Part shown: positions 1 to 11,716 of the stretch, piece by piece | Layout of the letters: the number at the start of each line of letters is the position of its first letter | Numbering within the stretch: the stretch's first letter is position 1 | NCBI GenBank assembly: GCA_016806645.1 | Contig: JACSYO010001998.1 | Span: forward strand, 605,001 to 669,000 | Origin: Ophiodon elongatus | Lineage: Eukaryota; Chordata; Actinopteri; Perciformes; Hexagrammidae | Direction of reading: 5' to 3' | Length of the DNA: 64,000 nt | Notes under the pieces: generated by a model | What the model was told of the DNA's origin: nothing | The model's input: only the letters and a program-made list of their open reading frames with translations | Database searches by the model: none | Made by a program: the position numbers and the translations under genes

Positions 1-87
1 CTCTTTCTGTTTCTAAAGCTGCCTCATCATGCCGCTCCAGTTGACTGGCGTTACAGCCACATCTATTATGCAGGAGGCTAGGAGATG

Positions 88-345
88 AGAACACAAGAGG
101 GGAGGAGAGGAGAGGGGAATGTGGGGGGCATAGAAGGACCATCCCCTATCCTCAACAAGGGATGCATGAAAAAAAAGACAAGGGCAGAAGAGAGGAGGTT
201 GCGACGGCAATGCAGGTGAGGATGACAGAGAGGAGAAAGGAGAGGGCGAGACGAGGAAAGGTGGCAGAAAGAAAGGGGAAAGGGAGCAGAAAGGACGGGC
301 GGAGGAGGTGAGAGGAGGGTGACGAGGGCAAAAGGAGAGCCAGTG
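88..345. repeat. Purine-rich (GGA/GAA) tract
   Basis: The plus strand is almost entirely A and G here, with interspersed GAGG, GGAGA and AAAGG blocks. No coding signal is seen; the minus-strand frames across it are serine/leucine/proline-rich low-complexity translations. It resembles the strand-asymmetric tracts at 18.7, 46.4 and 47.7 kb. Confidence 0.7.
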
Positions 346-591
346 GAGCGGTAGTAGGGCTGAATAATAATGGGGACGAAAACAACTTTAATAACTTGCA
401 ACATGTATATCCAAACCAAAATGTTCCACATGTTATGTGCAGATTTGAACTCCTACTTTTGGACAGAAAGGAGAGGATCCTAGTGAACCCGTGTTTAGGA
501 ACCAGTGACAGCTCGGCACTGAGAGAAAATAACATCTGACAAGACAGTTCAACAATATCTGGACAAAGCTGCTTGTGGATCAGGAGTAGAT

Positions 592-1240
592 TCAAACACG
601 TTGACTGCCATTCAGGTCACGGAGAGCTCCTCAGAGACAGTCTGAGTCCCAGGAGCAGTGTCACAGGAAGTGACCCAGTAACACGGTCAGCCAAGGTTTC
701 AGTGAACGGAGAAAGCCGTTGGTTTCAGGACCACGGAGAGCTTCGATATGGTCATGGTGCTACAGTGAGCTCTGGATGGTTTCAGAACCATGGAGAGCTC
801 AAACATGGTCTTGGTGCTTCAGTGAGCTCTGGATGGTTTCAGAACCATGGAGAGCTCAAACATGGTCTTGGTGCTTCAGTGAGCTCTGGATGGTTTCAGA
901 ACCACGGATAGCTCTAACATGGTCTTGGTGCTACAGTGAGCTCTGGATGGTTTCAGAACCACGGAGAGCTCTAACATGGTCTTGGTGCTACAGTGAGCTC
1001 TGGTTGGTTTCAGGCCCACGGAGAGCTCCGACATGGTCGTGGTGCTGCATTGGGCTCTGGATGCTTTCAGAACCACGGAGAGCTCTAACATAGTTTGCCA
1101 AAGTTGTTTCTGAGTGATGGAGAGCGATAGTGTCACAGTGAGCTCTTCCATGACAACATATAGCTTACAGACGTGTTTAAACAAGTAGACTGGTTTCTGG
1201 ACCTTGGACAGCTCCTTGGGCGTCTTCCGATTCCCAGGCA
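592..1240 (+). repeat. 57-bp minisatellite (core 721-1119)
   Basis: A block beginning GGTTTCAG recurs at 721, 778, 835, 892, 949, 1006 and, slightly mutated, 1063, which gives an exact 57-bp period. Each unit contains GGAGAGCT, CATGGTC and AGTGAGCTCTGGATGG. Degenerate copies lie on both sides (GGAGAGCTCC near 620; a shortened unit near 1105; another near 1190). Because 57 is a multiple of three, every frame stays open through the array, which explains the 112-aa plus-strand frame at 573-911 and the overlapping frames on both strands. There is no start context, splice signal or recognisable domain to suggest a protein, so I annotate it as a variable tandem repeat only. Confidence 0.9.
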
Positions 1241-2879
1241 CGTTGTAATAGAAACTGGATTTATTGACAATGTTTGACTAATGTTGACCACAACGCAGAG
1301 ATAGATAGAGACAGATTCAAACAAGACGGACTTCAGAGGGACGCTGTAACTGATGTCTGTGCTGAGGTCTGACATCGGGCCTTAGAGAGGCTCCTGCAGA
1401 CTCATTGACAAATCTAATATATAAAAATATATATTTTTAATGCAGCACAAATAGAGTTAGACTGTGTTTCTTTTCATTCGAAAGGTTCAGTCGAAAGACA
1501 ACCACGCTAGCTTCAAGGGTATCAGTTTCGAGGTGCATAGACGCTGCTCGGATATCGAGCAAGAAACACAGCAAGACGTCTCAATTCCATCAGACGGAGC
1601 CAGTGGTTGTGTTCGCTTTTCCCCGACCTCATGAGATGAAATGAGCTCGCGGGTTGATGTGGAGAGTGTTCTGCAGATCAAAACTTGGAACATGTTGGCA
1701 ACAGTCCTGCCCGCTGAGGTGTTCCTGAGCAAGACATGAGAATCCCCATCACCTTCAGAGTCACTGTTTCTCACCCTGACCTCTGACCTCCGTCTAGGGG
1801 GAGGGTTAATTGAGAGGAGAATATCTGTAGTAGAATCAATAAAATATGTAACTGGTTATTGTGGTTTGAGTCCATGGATAGGACCTTATCTATAATACAT
1901 TTTTAGAGCCACGATTAGAAATGTATAGGTTGCAAAGATTTCTTTTGGAACCCCATGAGAATAAAAGCCTGTGCTGTTTAGTGTAGCTGCTCAGTAGTGA
2001 TATCATATCAGTCAGCTATGTTCTGCTTCTTCTTGTTCGATACACGTATTCCAATTGATAGATAATTAATTTGATAATTAGCGTTGCAGCCATAATATGC
2101 TGCTGCTTTGATAAATCTAAATATGACTATTAATAGCAACAGCAATGCAGGCCTCAACATTAACCTTTAAGAAGTAGGAATATGATTGTACTTTAGTCAC
2201 CATATGTTTTGAGTAATTAGGATACTATGAAAATATGACAAAAAAAAGTCTTTATTAAATATTGCAACATTGATGTCACTCATGCAACACATATTTAAAA
2301 TGTATTTATTTTAGGGTGGCACGTTTTTTCTGTTTGCCTTCCCGAATTTTGAATAATTCAAAAAGTAGACAAGAAAGTGATGGCCAAACTCTCAAAATGG
2401 TTGCCAATGGCAAACCTGGCAACCCTTATCGTCGAGCCTCGCAATGGCTGAATTTGACAATTGCCACGACTTCTATACGATAAGTCTCAACTTGTGCACA
2501 TTTCTAACACATTTTGTGATGTTTTGGAGGGAGAAGGATTTGGGAAAAGGAGGGAAGTCGGTGTTTTGAGCAGAGTTTGTTGATTCCTTCCGGCTCGCTC
2601 TGGCGAAGGCTTACTCGCACTGTAAACATGAGACAGACTGGCTTATACAAGCAAACTGGCAATATAGGTTGGCACGGAGACAGACAAAAAACTAGACAGG
2701 CAAAACCCCCCTCCTCCTTCCCCCCTTAAAAAAACAAACAAACAGACAGCCAGGTGAGAATCCACCTGGTGGTTGATTGTGATAATGTGATAATGTGTTA
2801 ATGTGACCAGAGTGATGCGTTGTTTTGCGGCAACTATTATCATACGGAGAGCATTACAATGTGCTTCACTTCCCATTAG
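1241..2879. other. AT-rich sequence without a recognised gene
   Basis: No domain, RNA gene or transposon end is recognised here. The only item noted is a direct repeat of nuclear-receptor half-sites at 1777-1789, listed separately. Confidence 0.5.
1777..1789 (-). promoter_or_regulatory. DR1-type nuclear-receptor motif
   Basis: The plus strand reads TGACCTCTGACCT, which is AGGTCA-G-AGGTCA on the minus strand: two perfect half-sites spaced by one base. This is the classical DR1 arrangement bound by HNF4, COUP-TF, RXR homodimers or PPAR/RXR. Sequence match only; no gene is adjacent to anchor a function. Confidence 0.35.
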
Positions 2880-2924
2880 TAGAGAGAGTGAGAGAGAGGA
2901 AGAGAGAGAGGGAGAGAGAGAGCA
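2879..2924. repeat. (GA)n-rich simple repeat
   Basis: Imperfect GAGAGA/GGAAGAGAG repeat. The open frames across it are low-complexity. Confidence 0.8.
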
Positions 2925-3330
2925 CGTCCCACCTCCACACTTACTCTCAGCATCCCGCTCTGATGTGTTTTCCACCTTCCTCTACCGATGACACATTTTG
3001 TTGGCAGACACGGAGGAAAAACCAACTGTTATCCATGGAAGATCCTCCAACACAAGTCGTATCCATCTCAATCGAGTAGAAGCTGCAAATGTGATTAATA
3101 ACAAAGACTTTGCATCCCAAAATTGGGGAGAATATTATATTATATAAGAAAAAAGAGGAAAAACACCGGTCTGCTTAATGGATACATTCTATAATCACTT
3201 GATGAATAACGTAAACTGCCATCTGGTTACATCTGTTTCGATACATTTTTCAAGGTCGATACAATGAAGCCCATTCTACCTCTGAATCAGTTTAGGAACC
3301 TGCTGAAAGGAGACACATATGTGACTAACC

Positions 3331-3800
3331 CATAGACTGTATAAAAGAAGTGGACGTAGTCATCGTGACCTCAGCTATTGGTTTGTGAACTGCTGTTATG
3401 AAGCCTTGATTTCAGCGATTTTACCGTTGTCATCTTGGAATACGGCCGAAGTTACCATATTTGGAATGTGGAGGAGTGACGTAGAGACGCCATGTACGGC
3501 TCTGGTAGCGGCAGCAAACTGTCAATCAGTAGCCCCGCCCTAAAGCATCCCCTGCTTTATGGTCTGTTTGACTCTAAATGGACCATAATTTACTAAATGA
3601 ACATCATGCTGTATTGAAGAAGACTTGAAACTAGAGATTGAGACATAAACTCATGTTTACAATGTTTACTGAGGGAATAAATCAAGAGAGAAGTAGAGTC
3701 ATTTTCTATAGACTTCTATACAATGATGGTCGGTAGAGAGAATGCAGGTTTAAGGCTCTTTTGCATCTGCTTCACTCAGCAGAACCGGAGGTTGCCGCCT
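3331..3800 (+). mobile_element. Dispersed repeat, family A, copy 1 (class unresolved)
   Basis: It starts at CATAGACTGTATAAAAG and continues through GAAGCCTTGATTT, CATCCCCTGCTTTATGG, TAAATGGACCATAATTTAC, CAGCATGATGT-like sequence and GAGAATGCAGGTTTAAG. A second copy lies in reverse at 19880-20497 and shares these blocks in the same order at roughly 75-90 percent identity by eye. The CATAGACTGTATA start is one I associate with abundant percomorph repeats, but I cannot assign a superfamily. A 60-aa frame at 3723-3905 lies partly inside and is not credible as a gene. Confidence 0.75.
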
Positions 3801-6746
3801 GGACTATGTTCATGTTCCCCTTTGGATATTAGAAGTTTTGAGGGGGAATGTAAAAGATTGAGTGTTTATCAATCACAATTTAGCCTCAACCTGGTCTACC
3901 TGTGACATTAATTAAGGTCATAATTGAGGTCTTTTGTGCCTGTCTTTGAAACAAATCCAAACTGAGGCAGCTAAATGGATTTTGACATTAAATCACAGGT
4001 AGAAATCAGGCCTGCAGTGTCTAATCCGGGGGGGTCCCTGTGTACGTCACACCTTGAAATGATCACAGCCGTTATATGTTATCGACAGCTACAAAGTCTG
4101 GCAATTCAACTGGCACCTTGGCCACCGTCCAGAACGTCTATAATTAGAGTTTTCTTTCTTTTAACATGCACGGCAGCTACAAAATGAAGCACTTCTAACT
4201 TCCTTCAAGCTTTTTTCTCTGCAAATTAGGTCGTGTTTTCATCTTTCCGAGCTGTCATGCAGAAATCTTTTTCTTTTCTCTACAATTTGAAATGTAATGC
4301 AGTCGTTAGTTGTTGTTGTTGTTTTTGGTGGAGCGGGCATTCAGAGTGAATTCCAGAAGCGGTACTTGTTACCCATAAATGCGTGTTATGTAACAACGCC
4401 CCCACTCCAGCAACAGATAAGCAGGTAAGAGGCCGTCACAAATATCCAGATCATAATGTGTGATTTACATTCCGGTGGAAACTCTGCATCCTGTCTGGTT
4501 AAATAATTAATCTGTGGCTTAATCCCGCCCCGGCCTAGAGCTATACCCCCAATCCCTCCATCCATTCACCCATCTGCTTCTTCATCCATCTGTCCATCAA
4601 AAACCAGCCAGCTCACTTGCCTTGCCGGCATTCTTTCTTTCGATTCCTTTCCAGAGATTCTCTGATTGGCTCGGGGAGGGCAGACGTGTTGCAGGTGCGC
4701 CACAGGTCCACTGCTTTCTACTAAAGACATTACATTTAAATGAAATGCTACAATGGTTATCTGTTCTTCTTTCTCTAGTCCCCAGGTGGTCCGTCTTATC
4801 TACAAAATTTCATTTCCTTTCCACTGTCGCTCGCTTTGTAGACATTGCATGTGTCGTTTTCTGTTGTTTTTTGTTTAAATGTTTTATTCAGGCAGCAGTG
4901 GTGTGCCAATACGACAAGAACACAAACACCACAACTGCGACAGAAAATAGGAACTTAAAAGGACTTCCATTTAATTAGATTTGCCCCTAAAGCAAAGAGA
5001 ACAGTGGTGAATACATTTATCTTAATTCCTTCCCATTTTAGAACAGATCTTTGTCACACTAAGAGGTGTCGTCTCAGACTATTATGATTAAAAATCACTG
5101 TAATAGTAGCTGGAATCTTAACCAGTGTTTTGGCTATTGATTCCCTCTGTGATCTGAATGGTTGTCATTAGTTGGCGGCTTTTACCCGCTGCTGTAATAT
5201 TCACAAACTCCCACACATGACACAAACACTGTTATGAAGTGTTAATTTATTTCTTCCCCTCTTCATCTTCACCACTCCTTCCTGTGTTTCGTCTCCAGTT
5301 TATTTTGGTGAATTGCTTCGTGATAAAGGCTTTTCTAAATAGACCACAGACATGTGACCTACATTTGTGCCCAAATAAGGGATTGCAGTTCCTTTGCTTT
5401 GTCGGACTAATTGAGAAATTAACAGTGGTGTAAAATGAGCGGGTCCAAGTTTATATTGTTTTTCATTCTTTTCGTCAAGGTGACAGAGTTTGACCTGGAT
5501 TTCTTTATTTGTTGACGTGGTCCAGAATAATTTTTGAAGTATATTAAAAGCTGAGTGCTTTAACATCTGGTGCTGATGTCTCTGTTTGGCATAGACGGAC
5601 GACTGAGCACTGGTTTGTTTGACAATGTGCCACTAACTCATTAAGTTCATATTATATATGATATATTTCATGGTCGAAATAGCAAGTTATTTGATTAATC
5701 GATTGACTAACAGAAATTAACAACATATTGATAATCGGCTAACTCTTAAAGCAAAATAATTTCTTTTAGATTCTTAAATATGTGGAATTCCTGCTTTTCT
5801 CTGTTATATATATGGATTATCATTCTTTTGTTTTTGGACATTGTCACTGTGGTGAGCATTTGTCACAAGTTAGACATTTATACTGTAGATTCAATCGTGA
5901 ATCAATTATTTTAATAAGACTCTTTGAGAAAACAATAATCCAGTTACAATATATATTTTATGGTAGTTATATACATGATAGTTATTTAGTTTGTTGTTAA
6001 ACCAAAACCTTAAACAATATGGTGTTATAGCTCAAAGTTGTGCTCACATAGTCTTGAGGTTGAATATTGCAACATGGCGGTGGCTGTGCGGCAGCTAATG
6101 GTGCTAACAGCGCTAACAGCTGCTAATGACGTTGACCTGACGAGGAACTGGAGGGCGGGTGCTAAGAATCCGTCGGTCAGGGCGGCTTTATCTGCAAACC
6201 AACCCGGACATGTTCCAGGAGCCCCTCAAACATCAACAACACTTTACTTCTCAGGTTTTACAAATACATCTTTCATGTCCTTCCTCTGGGCTTCAGTGAC
6301 GAATGAGGAATCAGATGCCCTCTCAGGACAGTGAAGATCTGGCTTGAATTGAATTAAAAAAGCTCAGAGCAGATAACAACGGGGTCGTTTCTTCTCTCCC
6401 TCGTGCCACCGGAGTGAGTCTTCACGTGTGATCTGACGGCGGAGGTATTAATGAGAAAAATGGTAAATCGTGTCGAGTTTAAATTGAATGTGAGCCGGTG
6501 TGATGCAGACCCCCCGAGAGCCGACAGTGTGAGGACACAAGACAGGCACAACTCCAGTGCAAATTCAATATGGGTGGCAGCATGCTAATCTCAGCAGGAC
6601 AACGAACTAATGCTCATCACGTCTCACTCTGTCTTTCTGTTTCCATCCCACTGTAGAGCAATCTACTTTATCCATCGCGCCATCTTTTCCCCTCTCCACC
6701 CTGTTCCCTCTTTTTCTCTTTGTTACTTGACTTATTCCTTTGTCCG

Positions 6747-6751
<5 letters not shown>
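3801..6751. other. Unique-looking AT-rich DNA, no gene recognised
   Basis: Frames of up to 118 codons occur (for example 4622-4978 plus and 6038-6334 plus), but none shows a family motif, coding composition or a supportable exon structure. No array or transposon terminus was seen. Confidence 0.45.

Positions 6752-6795
<44 letters not shown>
6752..6795. repeat. (CT)n microsatellite
   Basis: About 22 uninterrupted CT units. Frames on both strands read as Ser-Leu or Arg-Glu repeats. Confidence 0.97.
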
Positions 6796-6799
<4 letters not shown>

Positions 6800-7429
6800 C
6801 TCTTCTTCAAGTTGAAGGTCATATCTGACAGCTCGCTGATGGATGGTGCAGTATGATTCAAGAGAACCGAACACAATAACACTCTGTGTGTTTGTGTGTA
6901 TGTGTGTCTGTGTGTTGTGGGAAACAATGTATGAAAAAAACATTAGCAAGAGGCTAATGGTGTGTGTGTAAGTGTGTGGTTGTTGTAGTTAGCCCAGTAC
7001 ATATTTAATTTATATAGAACTTATATATGAAACAATAGGTCACTGTACACCATGACAAGAACCCAGAGCAACCCTGAGATTGAGACGTAACTGATTTAAA
7101 ATTTTCTATTTATTTCCCTATTTTTCAAAAGTTGGATGGCATCCTAAATTTATTACAACTAATGGTGTCTTATGGACACCTGAGCTGAGTACCATCATTC
7201 TTTTTTCATATTTATTCATGGTACTATAATTGATAATTGATTTATAAGTAAGTGTTACATATTTTGACACCAATTAACTATTATTTATTAAATCTGCTGC
7301 AAGCAATAACGCAACATTGTCCTCCAACAAGATCAAACTAAGTATTCGTGACACTTTATAGACTAGATCATTGATTGATTGATTAGGAAAAAAATGTCAT
7401 AATTGACAATGACAATATATGTTAGTAAA

Positions 7430-7510
7430 GATGAGTATGGTTAGGATTTTATCGATGTAAGTACTCTTATCGATACTCTAATTGGTTCTTTACGGTTATT
7501 TTCGGAGAAA
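7430..7510 (+). mobile_element. Short transposon-like fragment with GATACT motif
   Basis: The sequence GATGAGTATGG...TACTCTTATCGATACTCTAATTGGTTC resembles 16264-16340 (GGATGGGTATACGAGTACTC...CAATACTCTTAT). The shared 'bright line' of GGTAT/GATACT/TCGGTTC motifs is typical of old hAT-like fish repeats. Fragment only; family unassigned. Confidence 0.4.
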
Positions 7511-7927
7511 AAAAAAATACAATTTGTTAAGAGAACAACATTGCTTTATTGTTCTTGTATGTAAACAAATAGTATTTCATCAGCAGCAATACAAAAGCTT
7601 TGAAATACATTCGCAGCTAAACAATTAGCTCAGTGATTATCTTTCATGTATTAGACTGTTCTTACTATCGAACTCCGTATATCATCGCTAACGTTACCTG
7701 GGTTACGGGGAGCATCTGTTAGTTAGCAGTCCAAAGACAAATCTAAAGAAACGATGTGCGTTTCATTTGCCTCCTGGTGCAGCCCTGTTTGTCTGTCCCA
7801 TGGATCTGCTGCTGTGCCAGTCACGTGGAGCCTCCCAAAGGCCAAAAGGTGTGTGTGTGTGTTTGTGTGTCAGTCCCCTTTCCGATTAAAAGACTTTTAT
7901 AGGCAGAAACACATGAGAGCCGCAGAG

Positions 7928-7929
<2 letters not shown>

Positions 7930-7974
<45 letters not shown>
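7930..7974. repeat. (GT)n microsatellite
   Basis: About 22 uninterrupted GT dinucleotides. Confidence 0.97.
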
Positions 7975-7978
<4 letters not shown>

Positions 7979-9055
7979 TAAGGCAGATGGAGGTTGCTTT
8001 GAGGTGAAGCCTCTGTAGATTTACCCTCCATTTCACTGTCCATCAAGCACAGTGTGAGTGCACGCTCGCGCTCACACACGGAAACATAAAGCGGAGTGGT
8101 GAACCGGCGCACTTTGTTCCAGTGAAACCTTCTGGTGCTCTTCTGAAGTCACCGCTCGCTTTTACATGTTTTTTTTTTCTCCTCCGGCCTTCTTCTCCCT
8201 CAAAGTTTGGGTTCATATCAGAGACGTTCGTTAGTCCAAGAAGTCCAAATCGAGTGTCTGTAATAGTCTAACGTGTCTTTTTCCTGAGGGAAATGCGAGG
8301 ATCCTTATTTTATGAAACCAACAATCCGACGGTTCCCACAGTAACCTGCTAACATGCCATCTAATGATGCATGTAGTCAGTCATTATTATGTTGTGTGAA
8401 GAAGCCACTCTGCTCTTTTTGCTTGAGGGTTAGCGTGTGATGTCAGTGAGGTGGTCTGCATTCAGAGTGCTTCAGTTTCAGTGTTTGTCGGTGAGTAAAC
8501 GCTGCAATTCCTCAAGACAGAAGCCAAATTCTCGAGTGTTGTTTGCCAGCTGCTGATTAAAGTGAAGGGGGTTAGCCTGTGAAGTTCTCCTGCTCAGGCT
8601 CACTTAAGGTGGGCTGGCTGTTAAGGTGGACCAGCGTGTCTCCTTGAAGTGACAAGCAGCTCCTCTTGAGTTTTGCTCAGCTTTTTATTTTTATTTTTAA
8701 TATTTATTTTAACTGATTAGCTGACACCGAAAAATTGGTTGAAAGTGTCGCTTTGTAAATGAAAACAGTGCTTTAAATTCAATCCATTCATTAAGTAAAA
8801 TGTGTCTGTGGAAAACCCCAATTGAGATATTCTTAAAAAAAGAAAATAGACTCGCAAAATATGTTGATTTCAAATCTCATATTGATTTGTCTTTGGGCTT
8901 TAATTCTTGAGTATGAATTTATAACATTTGTTGCGTACACTGTTTAAAGCTTAACCTAAGTAGATTCAATCTGGGATTTCAAAAGGATTTGGATTCACTA
9001 AGCAGGTTTAATATGGGTTTTGATTTGATGAAATGCTGTTGAACCCCGAACCCCG
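7975..9055. other. No gene or repeat recognised
   Basis: Unique-looking sequence with no recognisable coding or RNA gene. Confidence 0.4.
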
Positions 9056-9320
9056 ACCTCTCCGCCTCTCCCCCCAATCTTCTCCCCCCCTCTCCTCTCC
9101 TCTCTTTTTCCTCTCATCTCTTCTCCTCTTTTTTTCCTCTCCTCTCCTGTCCTCACCTCTCTAACAGAACCCAGCAGGTGTTAAATAACACACCATAATA
9201 GCAAACTAAAAATACCCCAGAGACATTTTCCTCTCTCTCTCTCTGTCTGTCTCCTTCTCTTTGTCTCTGTCTTTCTCCCAAACACCCCTTATTCTCCACT
9301 CTTCCTCTTCCCCCCACACT
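9056..9320. repeat. Pyrimidine-rich tract
   Basis: CT-rich stretches at about 9056-9165 and 9230-9320 (TCTCCTCTCC, TCTCTCTCTC) are separated by roughly 65 bp of AT-rich sequence. Confidence 0.7.
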
Positions 9321-9654
9321 CACCCCTCTCTCTTTAGCCCCAGTGTAAACACAACCTGTGATTCGGCTCTGCTGCAGTTCAGCCTTCCCGCTGAGACAGT
9401 AAATGGTGTGGCTTGTTGTTTCTTTTTACTCTGGATGCACCACTCGTCGGGCTTACCTCAATGTATAGGATGGAGGGATATCAAAGAAAGAGGCAGAGGG
9501 AGAGGAAAGCAGAATTAAAGACAGAGAGAGACAGCAAGAGGCAGCGAGAGAGGCTAGATGGCAGCCAATTATGTGGCTCAGCTTAGTGTGAACAGTGGGA
9601 CAGGGTGCTGTCAACGGCGAGATAAAAATAGACACTATATGTTGGGATGTGTGT

Positions 9655-9656
<2 letters not shown>

Positions 9657-9706
<50 letters not shown>
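9657..9706. repeat. (GA)n microsatellite
   Basis: About 25 uninterrupted GA units. Confidence 0.97.
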
Positions 9707-9709
<3 letters not shown>

Positions 9710-9953
9710 GCTGACTGTATTAAATTGCGCGTTCTCTCCCCAGACGCCAAACCCAGATTCTCGCTCTGGTCACTTTGCCACAGCAGCTGGTACACACAAC
9801 AAAAAATAAAAAAAGAGGTTCCTCTATTTGCTCTCGTGTGTTTGTGGGTTTTTGCACGTGCATCCGAATGTGCTCGGCACGTTTTTATCTATTTGCATTG
9901 TTTGCTGTTAATTAATTCTGCATTGGATCTGTGGGTTTATGGCTGTCTCTGTA

Positions 9954-9960
9954 TGTGTGT

Positions 9961-10000
<40 letters not shown>
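9954..10000. repeat. (GT)n microsatellite
   Basis: GT repeat with one GA interruption near 9965. Confidence 0.96.
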
Positions 10001-10002
<2 letters not shown>

Positions 10003-10137
10003 TTGCAGCACAGTGCAGAGGGGTGATGGGAAGTAAACATCGCTCACTCAATGGATTGAGTTTTCACGAGCAGAAAAACCCCACACACACAAACGGGTCT
10101 GGAATCATTCGCTCATTTACTTCTCACTGTCTCGGGA

Positions 10138-10872
10138 GTTCTATATAGAGCAGTATATAGAGTTCTATATAGATGAGTACATAGAGTTCTATATAGAGGA
10201 GTATATAGAGTTCTATATAGAGCAGTATATAGAGTTCTATATAGAGCAGTATATAGAGTTCTATATAGATGAGTACATAGAGTTCTATATAGAGGAGTAT
10301 ATAGAGTTTTATATAGAGGAGTATATAGAGCTCTATCTAGAGGACTATATAGAGTTCTATATAGAGGAGTATATATAGTTATATATAGAGGAGTATATAG
10401 AGTTCTATATAGAGCAGTATATAGAGTTCTATATAGATGAGTACATAGAGTTCTATATAGATGACTATATAGAGTTCTATACAGACGAGTATATAGAGCT
10501 CTATATAGAGGTCTATATGGAGTTATATATAGAGGAATATATAGAGTTCTATATGGAGGAGTATATCGAGTTCAATATCGAGGAGTATATAGAGGACTAT
10601 ATATAGTATTATATATAGGACTACTATATAGAGTTCTGTATAGAGCTCTATATAGAGAACTATACAGGAATATATATAGAGGACTATATATAGTTCTATA
10701 TAGAGTTCTATATTAAGGACTATATAGAGCTCCATATAAAGTTATATATAGAGGACTATATAGATCTCTATATAAAGTTATATATAGAGGACTATATAGA
10801 ACTCTATAACGAGGACAATATATGTCTATATAGAGGACTATATAGAGTTATATATAGAGGACTATATAGAGG
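10138..10872. repeat. Palindromic TATAGAG satellite array (24-bp unit)
   Basis: About 735 bp of tandem repeats. In the first half GTTCTATATAG recurs every 24 bp (10138, 10162, 10186, 10210, 10234, 10258, 10282). Each unit holds the self-complementary decamer TCTATATAGA, then a variable spacer (GCAG, TGAGTAC or GGAG) and TATATAGAG. The spacers run GCAG, TGAGTAC, GGAG, GCAG, GCAG, TGAGTAC, GGAG, which suggests a 72-bp higher-order unit. Toward the 3' end the array decays to GGACTATATAGAG-type units with shorter spacing. Both strands look nearly alike, so the array could fold into many small hairpins. It encodes only a Tyr/Ile/Leu repeat frame on the minus strand. Confidence 0.95.
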
Positions 10873-11074
10873 CCTAAATAGTGAGCTCATGCGCAAAGTG
10901 AAAACACACTTTCGGACACTACTCAGGTCATTTTCCTCAGCTTCGTAAATTGTTGTCGCGCAATTAAAACGTGACCAATCATGTCGGCTGTTCATCTATA
11001 TTTAATGAAAACATAACTTTTAAAAATGAATTCATACTGGCAGCTTTTTTTTGTTGTTAAGTTGCCTCTCAGTG

Positions 11075-11165
11075 AAATGCTCTGAGTGAATTTTAATTTC
11101 CCCCTGGTGAGGAGCAGTGATACAGCGTTTATGTCGAGGGCTTTTATTGTGAAAGGTTAAACAAA
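11075..11165 (+). mobile_element. Dispersed repeat, family C, copy 1
   Basis: The blocks CTCTGAGTGAATTT and TGTCGAGGGCTTTTATTGTG followed by AAAGGT are shared almost exactly with 55575-55650. The second block occurs in reverse at 43980-44010. Class not identified. Confidence 0.65.
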
Positions 11166-11499
11166 CGGAAGGAGTAAAGCTGTCAATGTGGGGTTTATGA
11201 GCATATTTTCCCAAATGAATAAATACAGAGTCCTCTGAGGGCGTCTGTTGTGAAGCGCTGCTCTGCTCACATTAGATACATTACTTCACGCTTCGACTCA
11301 TTGACTTCTCAGTCTTGCGCTCTCTCTCCTCTCGTCCATCTGCCATTTCTCCTTCAGCGCAATGCATGATGGTCTATAGTGCTTGCTTAGTTACCATAGT
11401 TGACCACCATTTTTTCCAATGCAATGAGGAATATATAATTTCTCACGATACATTCGAACAGCTTGACAAAATGGCAAACTCACTATATGGTCCACCGTA

Positions 11500-11539
<40 letters not shown>

Positions 11540-11548
11540 TGTGTTTGT
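11500..11548. repeat. (GT)n microsatellite, left arm of GT/CA pair
   Basis: GT repeat interrupted by TTT at two places. With the CA array 47 bp downstream it forms an inverted repeat. Confidence 0.96.
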
Positions 11549-11594
11549 ATGTACGCGCATGATTTATAAACAAAAAAGAGGAAGGCCATTTTGC

Positions 11595-11633
11595 GCACAC
11601 ACACCCACGCGCACACACACACACACACACACA

Positions 11634-11714
<81 letters not shown>
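11595..11714. repeat. (CA)n microsatellite, right arm of GT/CA pair
   Basis: 120 bp of CA repeat with CCACGC and CAGA interruptions. The overlapping Cys-Val and His-Thr frames on both strands are repeat translations. Confidence 0.97.

Positions 11715-11716
<2 letters not shown>

Noticed and set aside
573..911. Repeat protein with 19-residue units
   Set aside because: The 57-bp unit length explains open frames in all phases; no start context or domain supports a protein.
9723..9809. Acceptor-like TTCTCTCCCCAG before a short open frame
   Set aside because: No matching donor or recognisable peptide; common by chance in CT-rich DNA.
10138..10872. CRISPR-like array
   Set aside because: Repeats and spacers are both near-identical and palindromic, with no unique spacers; the sequence is vertebrate.
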